NCBI GenBank assembly: GCA_947623725.1
Contig: CANQHI010000007.1
Coordinates: forward strand, 1 to 47,960
Source of the DNA: an uncultured Clostridia bacterium
GTDB taxonomy: Bacteria > Bacillota > Clostridia > TANB77 > CAG-508
DNA length: 47,960 nucleotides
Reading direction: 5' to 3'
A program made the position numbers and the translations under genes. Below are positions 19,089 through 29,199 of this stretch, one piece after another. The notes under the pieces were generated by a model, which searched no databases, was not told the DNA's origin, and saw only the letters and a program-made list of their open reading frames with translations. Position 1 is the first letter of the stretch. The number at the start of each line of letters is the position of its first letter.

Positions 19089-20081
19089 TTATTCATTTTC
19101 AAATTTTAATTGTCTAGTCATTAACTTTGTAACTGCATCTTTAGGTGAAAGTCCTTTATATAATACTTCATAAGCTGTTTCTACTATTGGCATTTCCACA
19201 TCATATTTTTCTTGCAATTTTCTTGCAATTTCAATATTATCAATACTTTCTATTGTCATTCCTATTTCTTTTGAAGCTTCTTCTGGAGTCATACCTTTTC
19301 CTATTAATCTTCCTGCTCTTCTATTTCTACTTTCATCACTAGAACAAGTTAGCATTAAATCCCCCAAACCTGACAATCCAAAAAATGTTTCAGCTTCTGC
19401 TCCCATTTTTACACCAAGTCTAGATATTTCAGCAAGTCCTCTAGTAATTAATGCTGCTTGACCATTAGTTCCTAATCCCAATTCTGCTGCTATGCCTGCA
19501 CAGAAAGCAATTATATTTTTTAATGCTCCCCCTATTTCAACTCCAATTATATCATTTGATTTATAGACTCTCATATATTCATTAGAAAACATATTAGGAA
19601 TATCTTGCAATATTTTTTGATCCTTTGATGCTAAAATAATTGCAGTAGGAATATGTTTTACAACTTCAGTAGCATAACTTGGTCCTGAAAGTGCAGCAAT
19701 CCTTGCAGTAGGCATCTCATCTAAAATAACTTTATCTAGTGTACTTAATGTTTCATCTTCTAAACCCTTTGAACATATTATTATTGGTTTATCTCCTACA
19801 TAATCCTTGTATGTTTTAAATGTACTTCTTGTATATTTTGAAGGAGTAACATGTAAAATAAAGTCACTTCCTTCTACTACTTCCTTAATGTCATTTGAAC
19901 ATACTAAATTATCCTCAATTTTTATATCAGGAATAAATTTACATTTTTTTTCATTATTAATAATATCTTTTTCTTCTTTTGAAAAAGACCATACCATTAC
20001 ATTATTGCCTAAACTTGCTAGATGATTGCCTAAAGCTACTCCCCAGCTTCCACTTCCAATAACTGCAACCTTTTTATTCAT
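19089..20081 (-). CDS. gpsA: Glycerol-3-phosphate dehydrogenase [NAD(P)+]
   Basis: KVAVIGSGSWGVALGNHLA, ALSGPSYATEV, GLSGLGDLMLTC. Confidence 0.96.
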   Translation of the reverse strand: MNKKVAVIGSGSWGVALGNHLASLGNNVMVWSFSKEEKDIINNEKKCKFIPDIKIEDNLVCSNDIKEVVEGSDFILHVTPSKYTRSTFKTYKDYVGDKPIIICSKGLEDETLSTLDKVILDEMPTARIAALSGPSYATEVVKHIPTAIILASKDQKILQDIPNMFSNEYMRVYKSNDIIGVEIGGALKNIIAFCAGIAAELGLGTNGQAALITRGLAEISRLGVKMGAEAETFFGLSGLGDLMLTCSSDESRNRRAGRLIGKGMTPEEASKEIGMTIESIDNIEIARKLQEKYDVEMPIVETAYEVLYKGLSPKDAVTKLMTRQLKFENE

Positions 20082-20135
20082 TTGTATAACTTCCTTATTA
20101 AATATTTAGATTTTTTATAGGAATCTATAAACCTT

Positions 20136-20786
20136 TTATTTATTTTTCAAGTTAATTTTGTTTTCTGTTCCATTAGCTAATCTTTTAATATTTTCTCTAT
20201 GATTAAATACAACTATTAATGCTAAAATTATTGAGAAAATTATATATGCAAAATGCGCCTTTTCTCCGCCTACTATATAATTTGTATTACTAAAAATACA
20301 TAATATAGGGAACAAAATTGCTGATCCAAGTGAACCTAGTGAAACCATTCTTGAAATTGCAATTAAAATTACTCCAAAGACTAAACATATTAACCCTACT
20401 TCCCAATTTACCATCAAAATTACTCCTAATGATGTTGCAACTCCTTTTCCTCCTTTGAATTTAAAGAATATTGGGAAAGTATGACCTATTACAACAAATA
20501 CTCCTGCAATTAAAACTAATATTGCTCTAATTTCATCTGTTCCTTTTATCATTTCTCCTACTAATAAAGCAACAAGTATTGCAGCTACTCCTTTTAAAAT
20601 ATCACAGATTAAAGTAAGAACAGCTAGTCCCTTTCCTGCAGTTCTTAAAACATTTGTTGTGCCTGCATTTTTGCTACCTTTTTCTCTTACATCAAATCCT
20701 GCAAATCTTTTTGTAAAAATAATCGAAAAACTTACACTACCTATTAAGTATGCTATTATTGCTACTACTACATAATTAATCAACAT
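20136..20786 (-). CDS. plsY: Glycerol-3-phosphate acyltransferase PlsY
   Basis: IAYLIGSVSFSIIFTK, EKGSKNAGTTNVLRTAGK, FKFKGGKGVATSLG. Confidence 0.95.
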   Translation of the reverse strand: MLINYVVVAIIAYLIGSVSFSIIFTKRFAGFDVREKGSKNAGTTNVLRTAGKGLAVLTLICDILKGVAAILVALLVGEMIKGTDEIRAILVLIAGVFVVIGHTFPIFFKFKGGKGVATSLGVILMVNWEVGLICLVFGVILIAISRMVSLGSLGSAILFPILCIFSNTNYIVGGEKAHFAYIIFSIILALIVVFNHRENIKRLANGTENKINLKNK

Positions 20787-22116
20787 CTTTTTCTTTCCTT
20801 TCTCTAATTAAAATTTTTATTGGACTTCCTATAAATCCGTATTCTTTTCTAAGCATATTAACTATATATCTCTGATATGAAAAATGGAATAATTTCTTAC
20901 TATTTGCAAATATTGCAAAAGTAGGTGGTTTTGTACTGACTTGTGTCATATAATATATTTTTAATCTTTTTCCTTTGTCTGTTGGCGGTTGAACAATTGA
21001 AACTGCTTCTTCTAAAAGTTCATTCAAATTTGATGTAGATATTCTCATTGCATTATTATTTGATACTTGATTTATTAATTCATATAATTTTTCTACTCTT
21101 TGCCCAGTTTTTGCTGAAATAAATATAATTGGTGCATACTCTAAGTATGGCAATTTTCTATAAACTTCTTTTGTATATTTTTCTAAACTTCCATTTTCTT
21201 TATTATATACATCCCATTTATTTATTGCAATTATTATGGCTTTTCCCTCTTCATGTGCTATACCTGCAATTTTTGTATCTTGCTCAGTTACTCCTTCTTC
21301 AGCATCTATCATTAAAATACATACATCAGATCTTTCAATAGCTAAATTAGTTCTTAAAACACTATATTTTTCAATGTTTTCATTAATTTTACTATGTTTT
21401 CTTAAACCTGCTGTATCAATAAAAGTGTATTTTCCATATTTATTATCAAATTCTGAATCTATTGCATCTCTAGTTGTTCCTGCAACATCACTTACTATTA
21501 ATCTATTTTCACCTAAAATCTTATTTATTAATGATGATTTTCCAACATTAGGTTTTCCAATTATAGTAACTTTAATTCTTTCATCATCTTCTTCACTATC
21601 CTCTTTTTTAGGTAGTTCATCATATATTACATCTAATATATCACCTATACCTTTTGCATTTGCAGATGAAATTGGATATGGTGTACCTAATCCTAAATTG
21701 TAAAATTCATAAACATCATTTTGTAATTTTTGAAAATCATCTACTTTGTTGCAAACTAAAATTACTTTTTTCTTAGATTTTCTAATCATCTGTGCTATTT
21801 CTTTATCTATATCTGTTACTCCTGTTTTTACATCTGTCATAAATATAATTAAATCTGCAAATTCTATTGCAAGCTCTGCTTGTATACGCATTTGCGTAGA
21901 AATAACATCTTCACTTTTTTCTTCAATTCCACCTGTATCTATCAATGTAAACTTTCTATCTCTCCAATTAGTTTCTCCATAAATTCTATCTCTAGTTGTA
22001 CCCGGAGTGTCGCCTACTATTGCTTTTCTTTCACCTATTAAATAATTAAAAAAAGTAGATTTTCCGACATTTGGTTTTCCTATTATTGCTACTGTTGGTT
22101 TTGACATTTGTATCAC
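20776..22116 (-). CDS. der: Ribosome biogenesis GTPase Der/EngA
   Basis: Two G domains (AIIGKPNVGKSTFFN; TIIGKPNVGKSSLINKILGENRLIVSDVAGTTRDAID) plus KH-like C-terminus. Confidence 0.97.
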   Translation of the reverse strand: MIQMSKPTVAIIGKPNVGKSTFFNYLIGERKAIVGDTPGTTRDRIYGETNWRDRKFTLIDTGGIEEKSEDVISTQMRIQAELAIEFADLIIFMTDVKTGVTDIDKEIAQMIRKSKKKVILVCNKVDDFQKLQNDVYEFYNLGLGTPYPISSANAKGIGDILDVIYDELPKKEDSEEDDERIKVTIIGKPNVGKSSLINKILGENRLIVSDVAGTTRDAIDSEFDNKYGKYTFIDTAGLRKHSKINENIEKYSVLRTNLAIERSDVCILMIDAEEGVTEQDTKIAGIAHEEGKAIIIAINKWDVYNKENGSLEKYTKEVYRKLPYLEYAPIIFISAKTGQRVEKLYELINQVSNNNAMRISTSNLNELLEEAVSIVQPPTDKGKRLKIYYMTQVSTKPPTFAIFANSKKLFHFSYQRYIVNMLRKEYGFIGSPIKILIRERKEKDVD

Positions 22117-22225
22117 CCCGATTCTTTATTAATTTTATTATTAAAATATTTTTATCATTAATTGCATAAATATATCCTAACTTATTCTATAACATTTTTT
22201 ACTATTTTTCAATGTTTATATAAAA

Positions 22226-22254
22226 AAAACACACTACCAATTGATAGTGTGTTA
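22226..22254 (-). terminator. Terminator after the HEAT/LRV-like repeat gene
   Basis: AACACACTA-ccaattga-TAGTGTGTT, followed on minus by a run of T. Confidence 0.85.
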
Positions 22255-22263
22255 ATATGAAAA

Positions 22264-23199
22264 TCAACTTTTATTTCTGTAATTATTGAATGCATTACAA
22301 GCAGCCTCTCTATCCCAATCACGCATAAGATCTAGAAGCACTTCAACAGTTGTATTTTTATTTGATGCAACCTCTTCTCTGACAAACGTATCTTTATCTC
22401 TTGAAAGTTTCGTGAGAACTTCTTGGCTTGTAACTTTACTTTTAGCTACCTCATACCTTATTTTTTCAAATGTATCTTCCGAAAGTTGTTCAAGAATTTC
22501 TGCAGTTACGTTGTCGTTCTTAGCTACAGCCATCCTTACGTACCAGTTATCATCTTTCGAAAGTTTCAAAAGAATTTCTGGTGTTGCGTTAGGATTATTG
22601 GCCACTGCCGCCCTTACTTCCATACTTTTATCTTCTACCAATTGTTCGAGAATTTCAGGAGTCGAATATATACTACTAGCTACCTCTTTTCTTACAACAT
22701 CAAATTCATCCTTTGCAAGTTTCAAGAGAATCTCTTTGCTTACTATTTCACTTCTAGCTACAGCTTCTCTTACTGCAGCATATTCATCTTTTGAAAGTTG
22801 TTCAAGAATTTCTTGATTTACATTGTTGCTTTCAGCTACTGCTACTCTTACATAAGTTTCTTCATCTCTTGAAAGTTTAGATAAAACGTCCAAAGTTACA
22901 TTTTTATTTTTGACTACAGCAAATCTCACATTACTATTGTTATCTTCTGAAAGTCGAAAAAGAAGTACTTGCGATGCATTTGGATTACTTGCTACTTCTT
23001 CCTTTACTTCCTCTTCTTTATCTTTTGAAAGTTGCCAGAGAACTGCAAGAGATGTATTAACATTCATTGCCACATTAAGTCTAACTTCACTATCTTTGTC
23101 TTTAGCAAGACTCATTAATACATTCTTATTAGTTTGAAGTTGTGCTAATCTCATCCGCTCTTCAAGTGAAATTTCGGATAATTCAATCGTGATTTTCAT
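22264..23199 (-). CDS. HEAT/leucine-rich-repeat-variant-like solenoid protein, about 11 repeats of about 26 aa
   Basis: Repeated ...NPNATPEILLKLSKDDNWYVRMAVAKN... units across the whole protein; AAAGGAG start. Confidence 0.85.
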   Translation of the reverse strand: MKITIELSEISLEERMRLAQLQTNKNVLMSLAKDKDSEVRLNVAMNVNTSLAVLWQLSKDKEEEVKEEVASNPNASQVLLFRLSEDNNSNVRFAVVKNKNVTLDVLSKLSRDEETYVRVAVAESNNVNQEILEQLSKDEYAAVREAVARSEIVSKEILLKLAKDEFDVVRKEVASSIYSTPEILEQLVEDKSMEVRAAVANNPNATPEILLKLSKDDNWYVRMAVAKNDNVTAEILEQLSEDTFEKIRYEVAKSKVTSQEVLTKLSRDKDTFVREEVASNKNTTVEVLLDLMRDWDREAACNAFNNYRNKS

Positions 23200-23328
23200 T
23201 TTTCCCTCTCCTTTAAATTTTTATTTAAGGTATAGCAAAATAATTTACATAATATAGTATATCATTTTCTTTTCATAAAGTCAAACTTTTTTATCTGTTG
23301 ATACTTTTCACATATTATTTTAGTCTTT

Positions 23329-24970
23329 TCATACTATACCATCTAATTCCGGATATTCTTTTCCTCCAAGTTTCCATTTTAACAAATTTATTTTGGCTAT
23401 TTCCCCTACATCGAAAACTGGATTTTCTTCTACATATTTATTTAACTTATTAACAAATTCTTCTGATTTTATCTCACTTTCTTCTATTTTTTGTCCTATA
23501 TCAGTTTCAAAATTACTTCCCTTATCTGCATTCATATAAAATACATTATTAATATTAAAATTTAAGTCGTTCAACTGGGAAAACTTTGACACTATTCCAT
23601 ATTTTTTATCTTTAGTACTATTCAAATTTCCAATTGCATACACATTCTCAATAGATGAATTATTTACTTCTCCTTTTCTTAAACCAAATACTCCACATGA
23701 ATAACCTTCGCTAAAAATTTCTCCTATGTTATAAGAATTTATTATATCTATTTTTAAAGAATTTTCTGACCAACTAGAACCTATAATTCCAGCTGATGTA
23801 CCATAAACTTCATATGAATTCAATGCTTTGGCATTAATAACTCCACTATTATATACATTAATACAGTAAGTTTCCTCATCTGTATCACCAATAATACCTC
23901 CTGCTTCTCTTTTATTCGTAATAACTTCACTGTTATTATATGAATTACTTATAACTATTTTCCCTCCAGGAGCTGCAAATCCAACTATACCTCCAGCGAT
24001 TTCATTCTCCGATAATATGCTTTCACATATATTTTTCGTTCCTTTTATGATAACAACTGTATTATTAGTATTACCTTCTTCTGGTGTATCAGTTGTACGA
24101 CCTATACAACCTCCTGCAACACCAAGACTTTTTATATTTCCACTATTTGTAAAATTCTCAATAGTCATTCTACCATTAATCGGACCACTACCAACACAAC
24201 CACCGACTTCTAAAGCTTCCTATTAATTCCCCATTATTTACAGAATTTTGTATATTAACATTTGAGTTATTCTCTACTCTTCCTATTATTCCTCCAACAA
24301 TTCCCTTTTCAGTTTCTGATGATACATTTATACTATTATTACATCCATTTATATTTACATTTCCACCTATACTTCCTACTATTCCTCCAATATTCTGATT
24401 TTTTCCATTTGCTTTTATTTCCCCCGATACTTTAAGATCTTTTATCGTTGCGTCTTCTATTCTTCCAAAAAAGCCAAAATTTTCACCACTATTTTCTTCA
24501 TAATTTCCATATAAATTTTCTATTTTTTTATTATTACCATAGAAATTTCCCTTAAATACATTTTCTCCTTCTCCTATTGGTTTCCAATTTTTTCGATTTT
24601 CTTCAATTTCATTTAAATCTAAATCATTCATTAAATATATGTTTTTATCTTTAAAATCAATTCCACTATTTACATCTTCTCTAAATTTATTTAAATCTTC
24701 CTCTGTATAAATATATATTCCATTTATATCTTTCTTTTCTTCCATACCATCGATATAATTTTCAAAAGTATATAAATCCTCTTCTTCCATTTTTGAAGAC
24801 TCTTTATATTTTTCACCTGCTATCTTTGCCCTTTGAAATAATCCATTGTTTCCTAATGCTGTACTTAATGTCACTCCAGCAAGTATTAAAAGTATTATTA
24901 TTGTTATTACTAATGCTACTAATGTTATACCTCTTTCTTTTATACTTTTACTCTTATTAATTTTTTTCAT
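23329..24970 (-). pseudogene. Prepilin-like GLUG-repeat surface protein, interrupted by a single-nucleotide frameshift (ORFs 24188..24970 and 23329..24168)
   Basis: N-terminus KERGITLVALVITIIILLILAGVTL; GGIVG/GGIIG repeats span both ORFs; removing one T of AGCTTTAGA (24212-24214 on +) restores GELIGSLEVGGCVGSGPINGRMTIENF. Confidence 0.85.
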
Positions 24971-25068
24971 TTTTTCTTACTTCTCCTCTTTTTTACTTTT
25001 GTTTTATTTATATATTTTAATTTATAATATCTAATTATTGTATCACATTTTTTATTTTATCTTAAATA

Positions 25069-25097
25069 ATTTTATCAATTGTACAGTATTAAGTCAA
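25069..25097 (-). promoter_or_regulatory. SigA-type promoter TTGACT-N17-TAAAAT for the GLUG prepilin-like gene
   Basis: AGTCAA 25092-25097 and ATTTTA 25069-25074 on +, 17 nt spacer. Confidence 0.7.
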
Positions 25098-25351
25098 TGT
25101 CTTATTGTAATTTATCTCATATTCTATTTGCTTTTTATTAAGTAAAAAACTTAATAAAAAAACTATAAAATCTATAATTCATATATTTCAATATTTCTAT
25201 GGATTTTTTAGTTTTTTATTTTTTACATATTTGTAATAAATTTAATACATCTATTATTATTTAATCATTAAATTTATGATATATTTATTTCATTAATATT
25301 TTTTTATTAAGTTTTTTAATTAATTATAAAAATTTTATTTAATTCATTATT

Positions 25352-26041
25352 TTATTTACAAAATCTATGGTTTCCAATAGTTATAGTCATTGGTCTTGAC
25401 CAAATCCAAGCACTTGTTGCAGTATTTGGATTAAAATAATAAAGTGCCCCATAAGTTGGATCCCAACCATTTATTGCATCTTGTGCTGCCTTTTTTGCTG
25501 TATCATTTGGAGATAAATTAATTTGTCCATCACTAACACAAGTAAATGCACCTGATTGATAAACTACACCTGAAACTGTATTAGGGAATTTACTACTTCT
25601 TACTCTATTTAAAATTACTGCCGCAACTGCAACTTGCCCAGTATATGGTTCACCTCTCGACTCTGCATACACAAATCTACTAATTAAATTTAAATTACTA
25701 GAATTAGAAGTATTACTTGAAGATCCAGATGAGCTTGAACTAGAATTAAATATTCCCATTGCTTGCAGAGTTTTAGTTCCTGCAATACCATCTACAGTTA
25801 ATCCATTTTTTCTTTGAAAACTTTTTACTGCTGCTAAAGTTCCACTACCATAAATTCCATCTACACTACCATTATAATATCCCCAATTTTTAAGCTTAGT
25901 TTGTATTTGTTTTACTTCATCTCCTCTTGAACCATATTTTGATAATGCATATATTTCTTGATTTCTAACTAAAACATTATACACTATAAATAATATAATA
26001 GTAATAACAAGCAAAATTCCTACTTTATATTTATTTTTCAT
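25352..26041 (-). CDS. sleB: Spore cortex-lytic enzyme SleB-like (PG-binding plus hydrolase)
   Basis: GSRGDEVKQIQTKLKNWGYYNGSVDGIYGSGTLAAVKSFQRKNGLTVDGIAG; ARFVYAESRGEPYTGQVAVAAVILNRV-type hydrolase region. Confidence 0.92.
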   Translation of the reverse strand: MKNKYKVGILLVITIILFIVYNVLVRNQEIYALSKYGSRGDEVKQIQTKLKNWGYYNGSVDGIYGSGTLAAVKSFQRKNGLTVDGIAGTKTLQAMGIFNSSSSSSGSSSNTSNSSNLNLISRFVYAESRGEPYTGQVAVAAVILNRVRSSKFPNTVSGVVYQSGAFTCVSDGQINLSPNDTAKKAAQDAINGWDPTYGALYYFNPNTATSAWIWSRPMTITIGNHRFCK

Positions 26042-26075
26042 AAATCATATCTCCTAATCTTCTCATAACTTAATA

Positions 26076-26124
26076 AAAATAACCTTTTCTTGGAAGTTAT
26101 TTTTTCCAAAAAAGGTTATTTTAT
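26076..26124 (-). terminator. Terminator downstream of the AMP-binding ligase gene
   Basis: AAAATAACCTTTTcTTGGAA...TTTTCCAAaAAAGGTTATTTT. Confidence 0.75.
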
Positions 26125-26179
26125 ACAATTATTAATATATATTAGTTATCTCGTCTAATTTTTAAATACATTCATTATT

Positions 26180-27961
26180 TTACACATATTCTAATATTTT
26201 TTTCATTTCTTCTTGTCTTTTGACTTTTTTAGTTGTAGTTTTTATAAGTTCTTCGCTAGTAAAAATCAATTTTTGAATATGTTTGTATCTAGGGAATTTT
26301 TTATTTAATTCTTTTATCTGATTCCACATAATGTTTTTCAATTCTTCTTCTGTTTTATCTGGATATTTTTCCTTTGCATCTTCTTTATTATAAACAACTT
26401 TTACTGAAAGCATTACATCATTGTTATCGTTTTTATCTGGCAAACCAAATACCATAGATTCTTCTACTAAATCTAATCTATTTACCAATGTTTCCATTTC
26501 TTCAGGAAATACTTTTTTACCATTTTTTAAAACAATTAAGTTTTTATTTCTACCTGTTATAAATAACATTCCATTTTTATCAAAATATCCTAAATCTCCC
26601 GTGTAAAACCAGCCATCTTTTAAAACTTCTTTTGTAAGTTCTGGCATTTCATAATATCCAAGCATTACATTTGGACCTTTTACTCTTATTTCTCCTATAT
26701 TATTATCATCTTTATTTACTATTTCAATTTCATCATTTATCATTGGAACTCCAACAGAACCATATTTCATTGCTCTTTCATTTTCTGCTGCAATTACTGG
26801 TGCTGTTTCACTCAATCCATATCCTTGAACTGTTTTTATTCCTAAATCATTAAATCCCTTTGCTATCTTACTATCTGCTGGTGCACCTCCTGATATAACA
26901 AATCTAAGTTCTCCACCTAATGCATCAATTACTTGTTTAAATAGTATTCTCCTTATGTCAATATGAATTTTTCGTAAGAAATTACTAATTTTTAATGCAG
27001 TATTTATTAGCTTTGTTTTTCCTTGTTTATCAATTTCTTTCAGTATTGTTTTATAAATTGCTTCTACTAAAACTGGAACTCCTACAAATACTGTAACCTT
27101 GTATTCATTTAAGTTTTGTTTTATATATCTCAATCCATCTGGAAATACATTTTTTACTCCACTTGCAAGCATCATAACAATACATGTTGAACCGAAAATA
27201 TGATGGAATGGCAAAAATGCTATGTTAGTATCAGTTGGTCTTATATCTTCTACTACTCTCATTGCATAAATGTTAGAAGCAATATTTCTTTGTGACAGCA
27301 TAACAGCTTTTGATTTATCAGTTGTTCCTGAGGTAAATAATAATATGTTCATTGCATCATTATCTATTTTGCAATCTATATAACTTTTATCTCCACTTTC
27401 TAAAAGTTTCTCACCTTTTTGCATTAAATTTTTTAAACACTCAAATCCCTCTATTTGACTCATGCAAATATATTCTGTTAAATTTGTTTTTCCGCTTTCT
27501 TTTATTTGAGTTACTTTATCTGTTAATTTTTCATCAAATACTATACAGTCTGCTTTACTTCTAATTAATGAATTTTCAAGCTCTTCATATTGAAGATCTT
27601 TATCAAGAGGAACTGAAACCATTCCACCTAATAAATTTGCTAAATGAGTTATAACCCATTCATAACTATTTTTACCTATTATTGCTATTCTTTTTCCTAT
27701 AAATTTCATAGAATAAAATGCAGTTCCTAGTTTATTTATATCTTCTAGAAGTCTTTTATATGTGATATTTTCATATTCTATAGTATCATTTATTTTATTT
27801 TTTATAACAAATGCAACTTTATCTTTAAATACTTTAGCCGAATTATAAATTATTTCTTTTACATTGAAAAATTCTTCTGCTTCAAAAATTTTTCTTTTGT
27901 CTTTACCTTTTGATCGTTTTAAAAACATAGATTTATAAACTTTTTGATTTGATTTATCCAT
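26180..27961 (-). CDS. AMP-binding acid-CoA ligase (long-chain acyl-CoA synthetase-like)
   Basis: 593 aa; ILLFTSGTTDKSKAVMLSQRN, VQGYGLSETAPVIAAE, GWFYTGDLGYFDKNGMLFITGRNKNLIVLKNGKKV. Confidence 0.93.
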   Translation of the reverse strand: MDKSNQKVYKSMFLKRSKGKDKRKIFEAEEFFNVKEIIYNSAKVFKDKVAFVIKNKINDTIEYENITYKRLLEDINKLGTAFYSMKFIGKRIAIIGKNSYEWVITHLANLLGGMVSVPLDKDLQYEELENSLIRSKADCIVFDEKLTDKVTQIKESGKTNLTEYICMSQIEGFECLKNLMQKGEKLLESGDKSYIDCKIDNDAMNILLFTSGTTDKSKAVMLSQRNIASNIYAMRVVEDIRPTDTNIAFLPFHHIFGSTCIVMMLASGVKNVFPDGLRYIKQNLNEYKVTVFVGVPVLVEAIYKTILKEIDKQGKTKLINTALKISNFLRKIHIDIRRILFKQVIDALGGELRFVISGGAPADSKIAKGFNDLGIKTVQGYGLSETAPVIAAENERAMKYGSVGVPMINDEIEIVNKDDNNIGEIRVKGPNVMLGYYEMPELTKEVLKDGWFYTGDLGYFDKNGMLFITGRNKNLIVLKNGKKVFPEEMETLVNRLDLVEESMVFGLPDKNDNNDVMLSVKVVYNKEDAKEKYPDKTEEELKNIMWNQIKELNKKFPRYKHIQKLIFTSEELIKTTTKKVKRQEEMKKILEYV

Positions 27962-27997
27962 TCCTTTTTATCGTATAATATTATACGAATCTCCTTT
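27959..27997 (-). promoter_or_regulatory. SD-hairpin-ATG initiation region (ligase gene)
   Basis: AAAGGAG (27991-27997), 18-nt perfect palindrome TCGTATAATATTATACGA (27971-27988), then TAAAAAGGA-type spacer and ATG. Confidence 0.75.
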
Positions 27998-28019
27998 CTT
28001 AAAATCTTTGCATAAAAAA

Positions 28020-28054
28020 CTCATATTATTAAATATCTTTTTTAATAATATGAG
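28020..28054 (-). terminator. Terminator downstream of ldh
   Basis: CTCATATTATTAAA...TTTAATAATATGAG, followed on minus by TTTTTT. Confidence 0.8.
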
Positions 28055-28130
28055 TATATCATAGAATTTATTTTTTATCTACAAACCGATAGGTCAGTTT
28101 TATTAAAAAATTTTAGGCTTCAAAATATTG

Positions 28131-29081
28131 CTACAACAAAGGTTCTATCGAATTTTTTAAATTTTGTTTCATAATTTCACAACTATGATTAAATTTTTCT
28201 TGATCTTCTTCATTCAATTTTAGTTTTAAAATTTCTTTTATTCCTTTGTTATTAATAATTGCTGGAACTCCTATATATATTCCTTCTTGTCCATATTCTC
28301 CATTTTGATAAGTTGATACTGTTAATATTGCATTTTCGTCATTTAAAACTGCTTTTATTAATCTATTTAAAGCCATACCTATTCCATAATATGTTGCTTT
28401 CTTTTTTTCTATAATTTCATAAGCTGCATTCCATACTTTGTCATGTATCTTCTTTAAATCTTCCATTGGATGATGATTATCATTCATTATATCAATCATT
28501 TTTTTACATCCAACATAACAATGTTCCCATGGAACTAAAGAAGAATCTCCATGTTCTCCTAAAATATATGCATGAACATTTTTTTCAGAAACTTTAAGAT
28601 ACTCTCCTATTAAATATCTTAATCTTGCTGTATCTAAAACTGTTCCGGATCCAATTACTCTAGATGAAGGAAGCCCAGAGGTTTTATATACAGTATACGA
28701 CATTAAATCTACTGGATTTGTAGCAATAATAAATATTCCATCAAATTCACTTGCCATTACATTTTTAGTTATTTCTTTCATAATTTTTGTATTCTCAACC
28801 GCAAGTTCAAGCCTCGACTGGCCTGGTTTCTGAGGAAATCCTGCTGTAATTACCACAATGCTTGCATCTTTACAATCACTGTATTCTCCTGCCTTTATTC
28901 TCATTCTATGTGGTGAATATGGTAGACCATCAGATAAATCCATTTCCTCTCCAATTGTTTTATCTTTATTAATATCAATTAAAACTATTTCATCAACTCC
29001 TCCTTGATTTAATAATGAATATGCAGTACTCATTCCGACAAATCCAGCTCCAACCAATACAACTTTTCTTTTTGTTCTCAT
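28131..29081 (-). CDS. ldh: L-lactate dehydrogenase
   Basis: VVLVGAGFVGMSTAYSLL, ATNPVDLMSY, RVIGSGTVLDTARLRYLIGEYL, GEHGDSSL. Confidence 0.95.
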   Translation of the reverse strand: MRTKRKVVLVGAGFVGMSTAYSLLNQGGVDEIVLIDINKDKTIGEEMDLSDGLPYSPHRMRIKAGEYSDCKDASIVVITAGFPQKPGQSRLELAVENTKIMKEITKNVMASEFDGIFIIATNPVDLMSYTVYKTSGLPSSRVIGSGTVLDTARLRYLIGEYLKVSEKNVHAYILGEHGDSSLVPWEHCYVGCKKMIDIMNDNHHPMEDLKKIHDKVWNAAYEIIEKKKATYYGIGMALNRLIKAVLNDENAILTVSTYQNGEYGQEGIYIGVPAIINNKGIKEILKLKLNEEDQEKFNHSCEIMKQNLKNSIEPLL

Positions 29082-29126
29082 AACCTTTTAGCATGATAAT
29101 TTTAAATATCATGCACTCCTCCTTTT
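29079..29126 (-). promoter_or_regulatory. SD-hairpin-ATG initiation region (ldh)
   Basis: AAAAGGAGGAG (29116-29126), 8-bp stem GCATGATA/TATCATGC (29091-29114), TAAAAGGTT, ATG. Confidence 0.8.
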
Positions 29127-29199
29127 GCAAAAATTTATCATTATTTTAACCAAAAAAGCTAATAATATAATGTATAATAAAAAATATTAAATATTAAAA

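Noticed and set aside
22286-22816. Long antisense ORFs (176, 123 and 75 aa) opposite the repeat protein
   Set aside because: They mirror the repeat periodicity of the sense gene and have no recognisable domain; best explained as a by-product of repetitive codons.
24188-24230. Programmed ribosomal frameshifting at the GLUG gene or gerW
   Set aside because: No slippery heptamer or stimulatory SD/pseudoknot evident; single-base indel is simpler.
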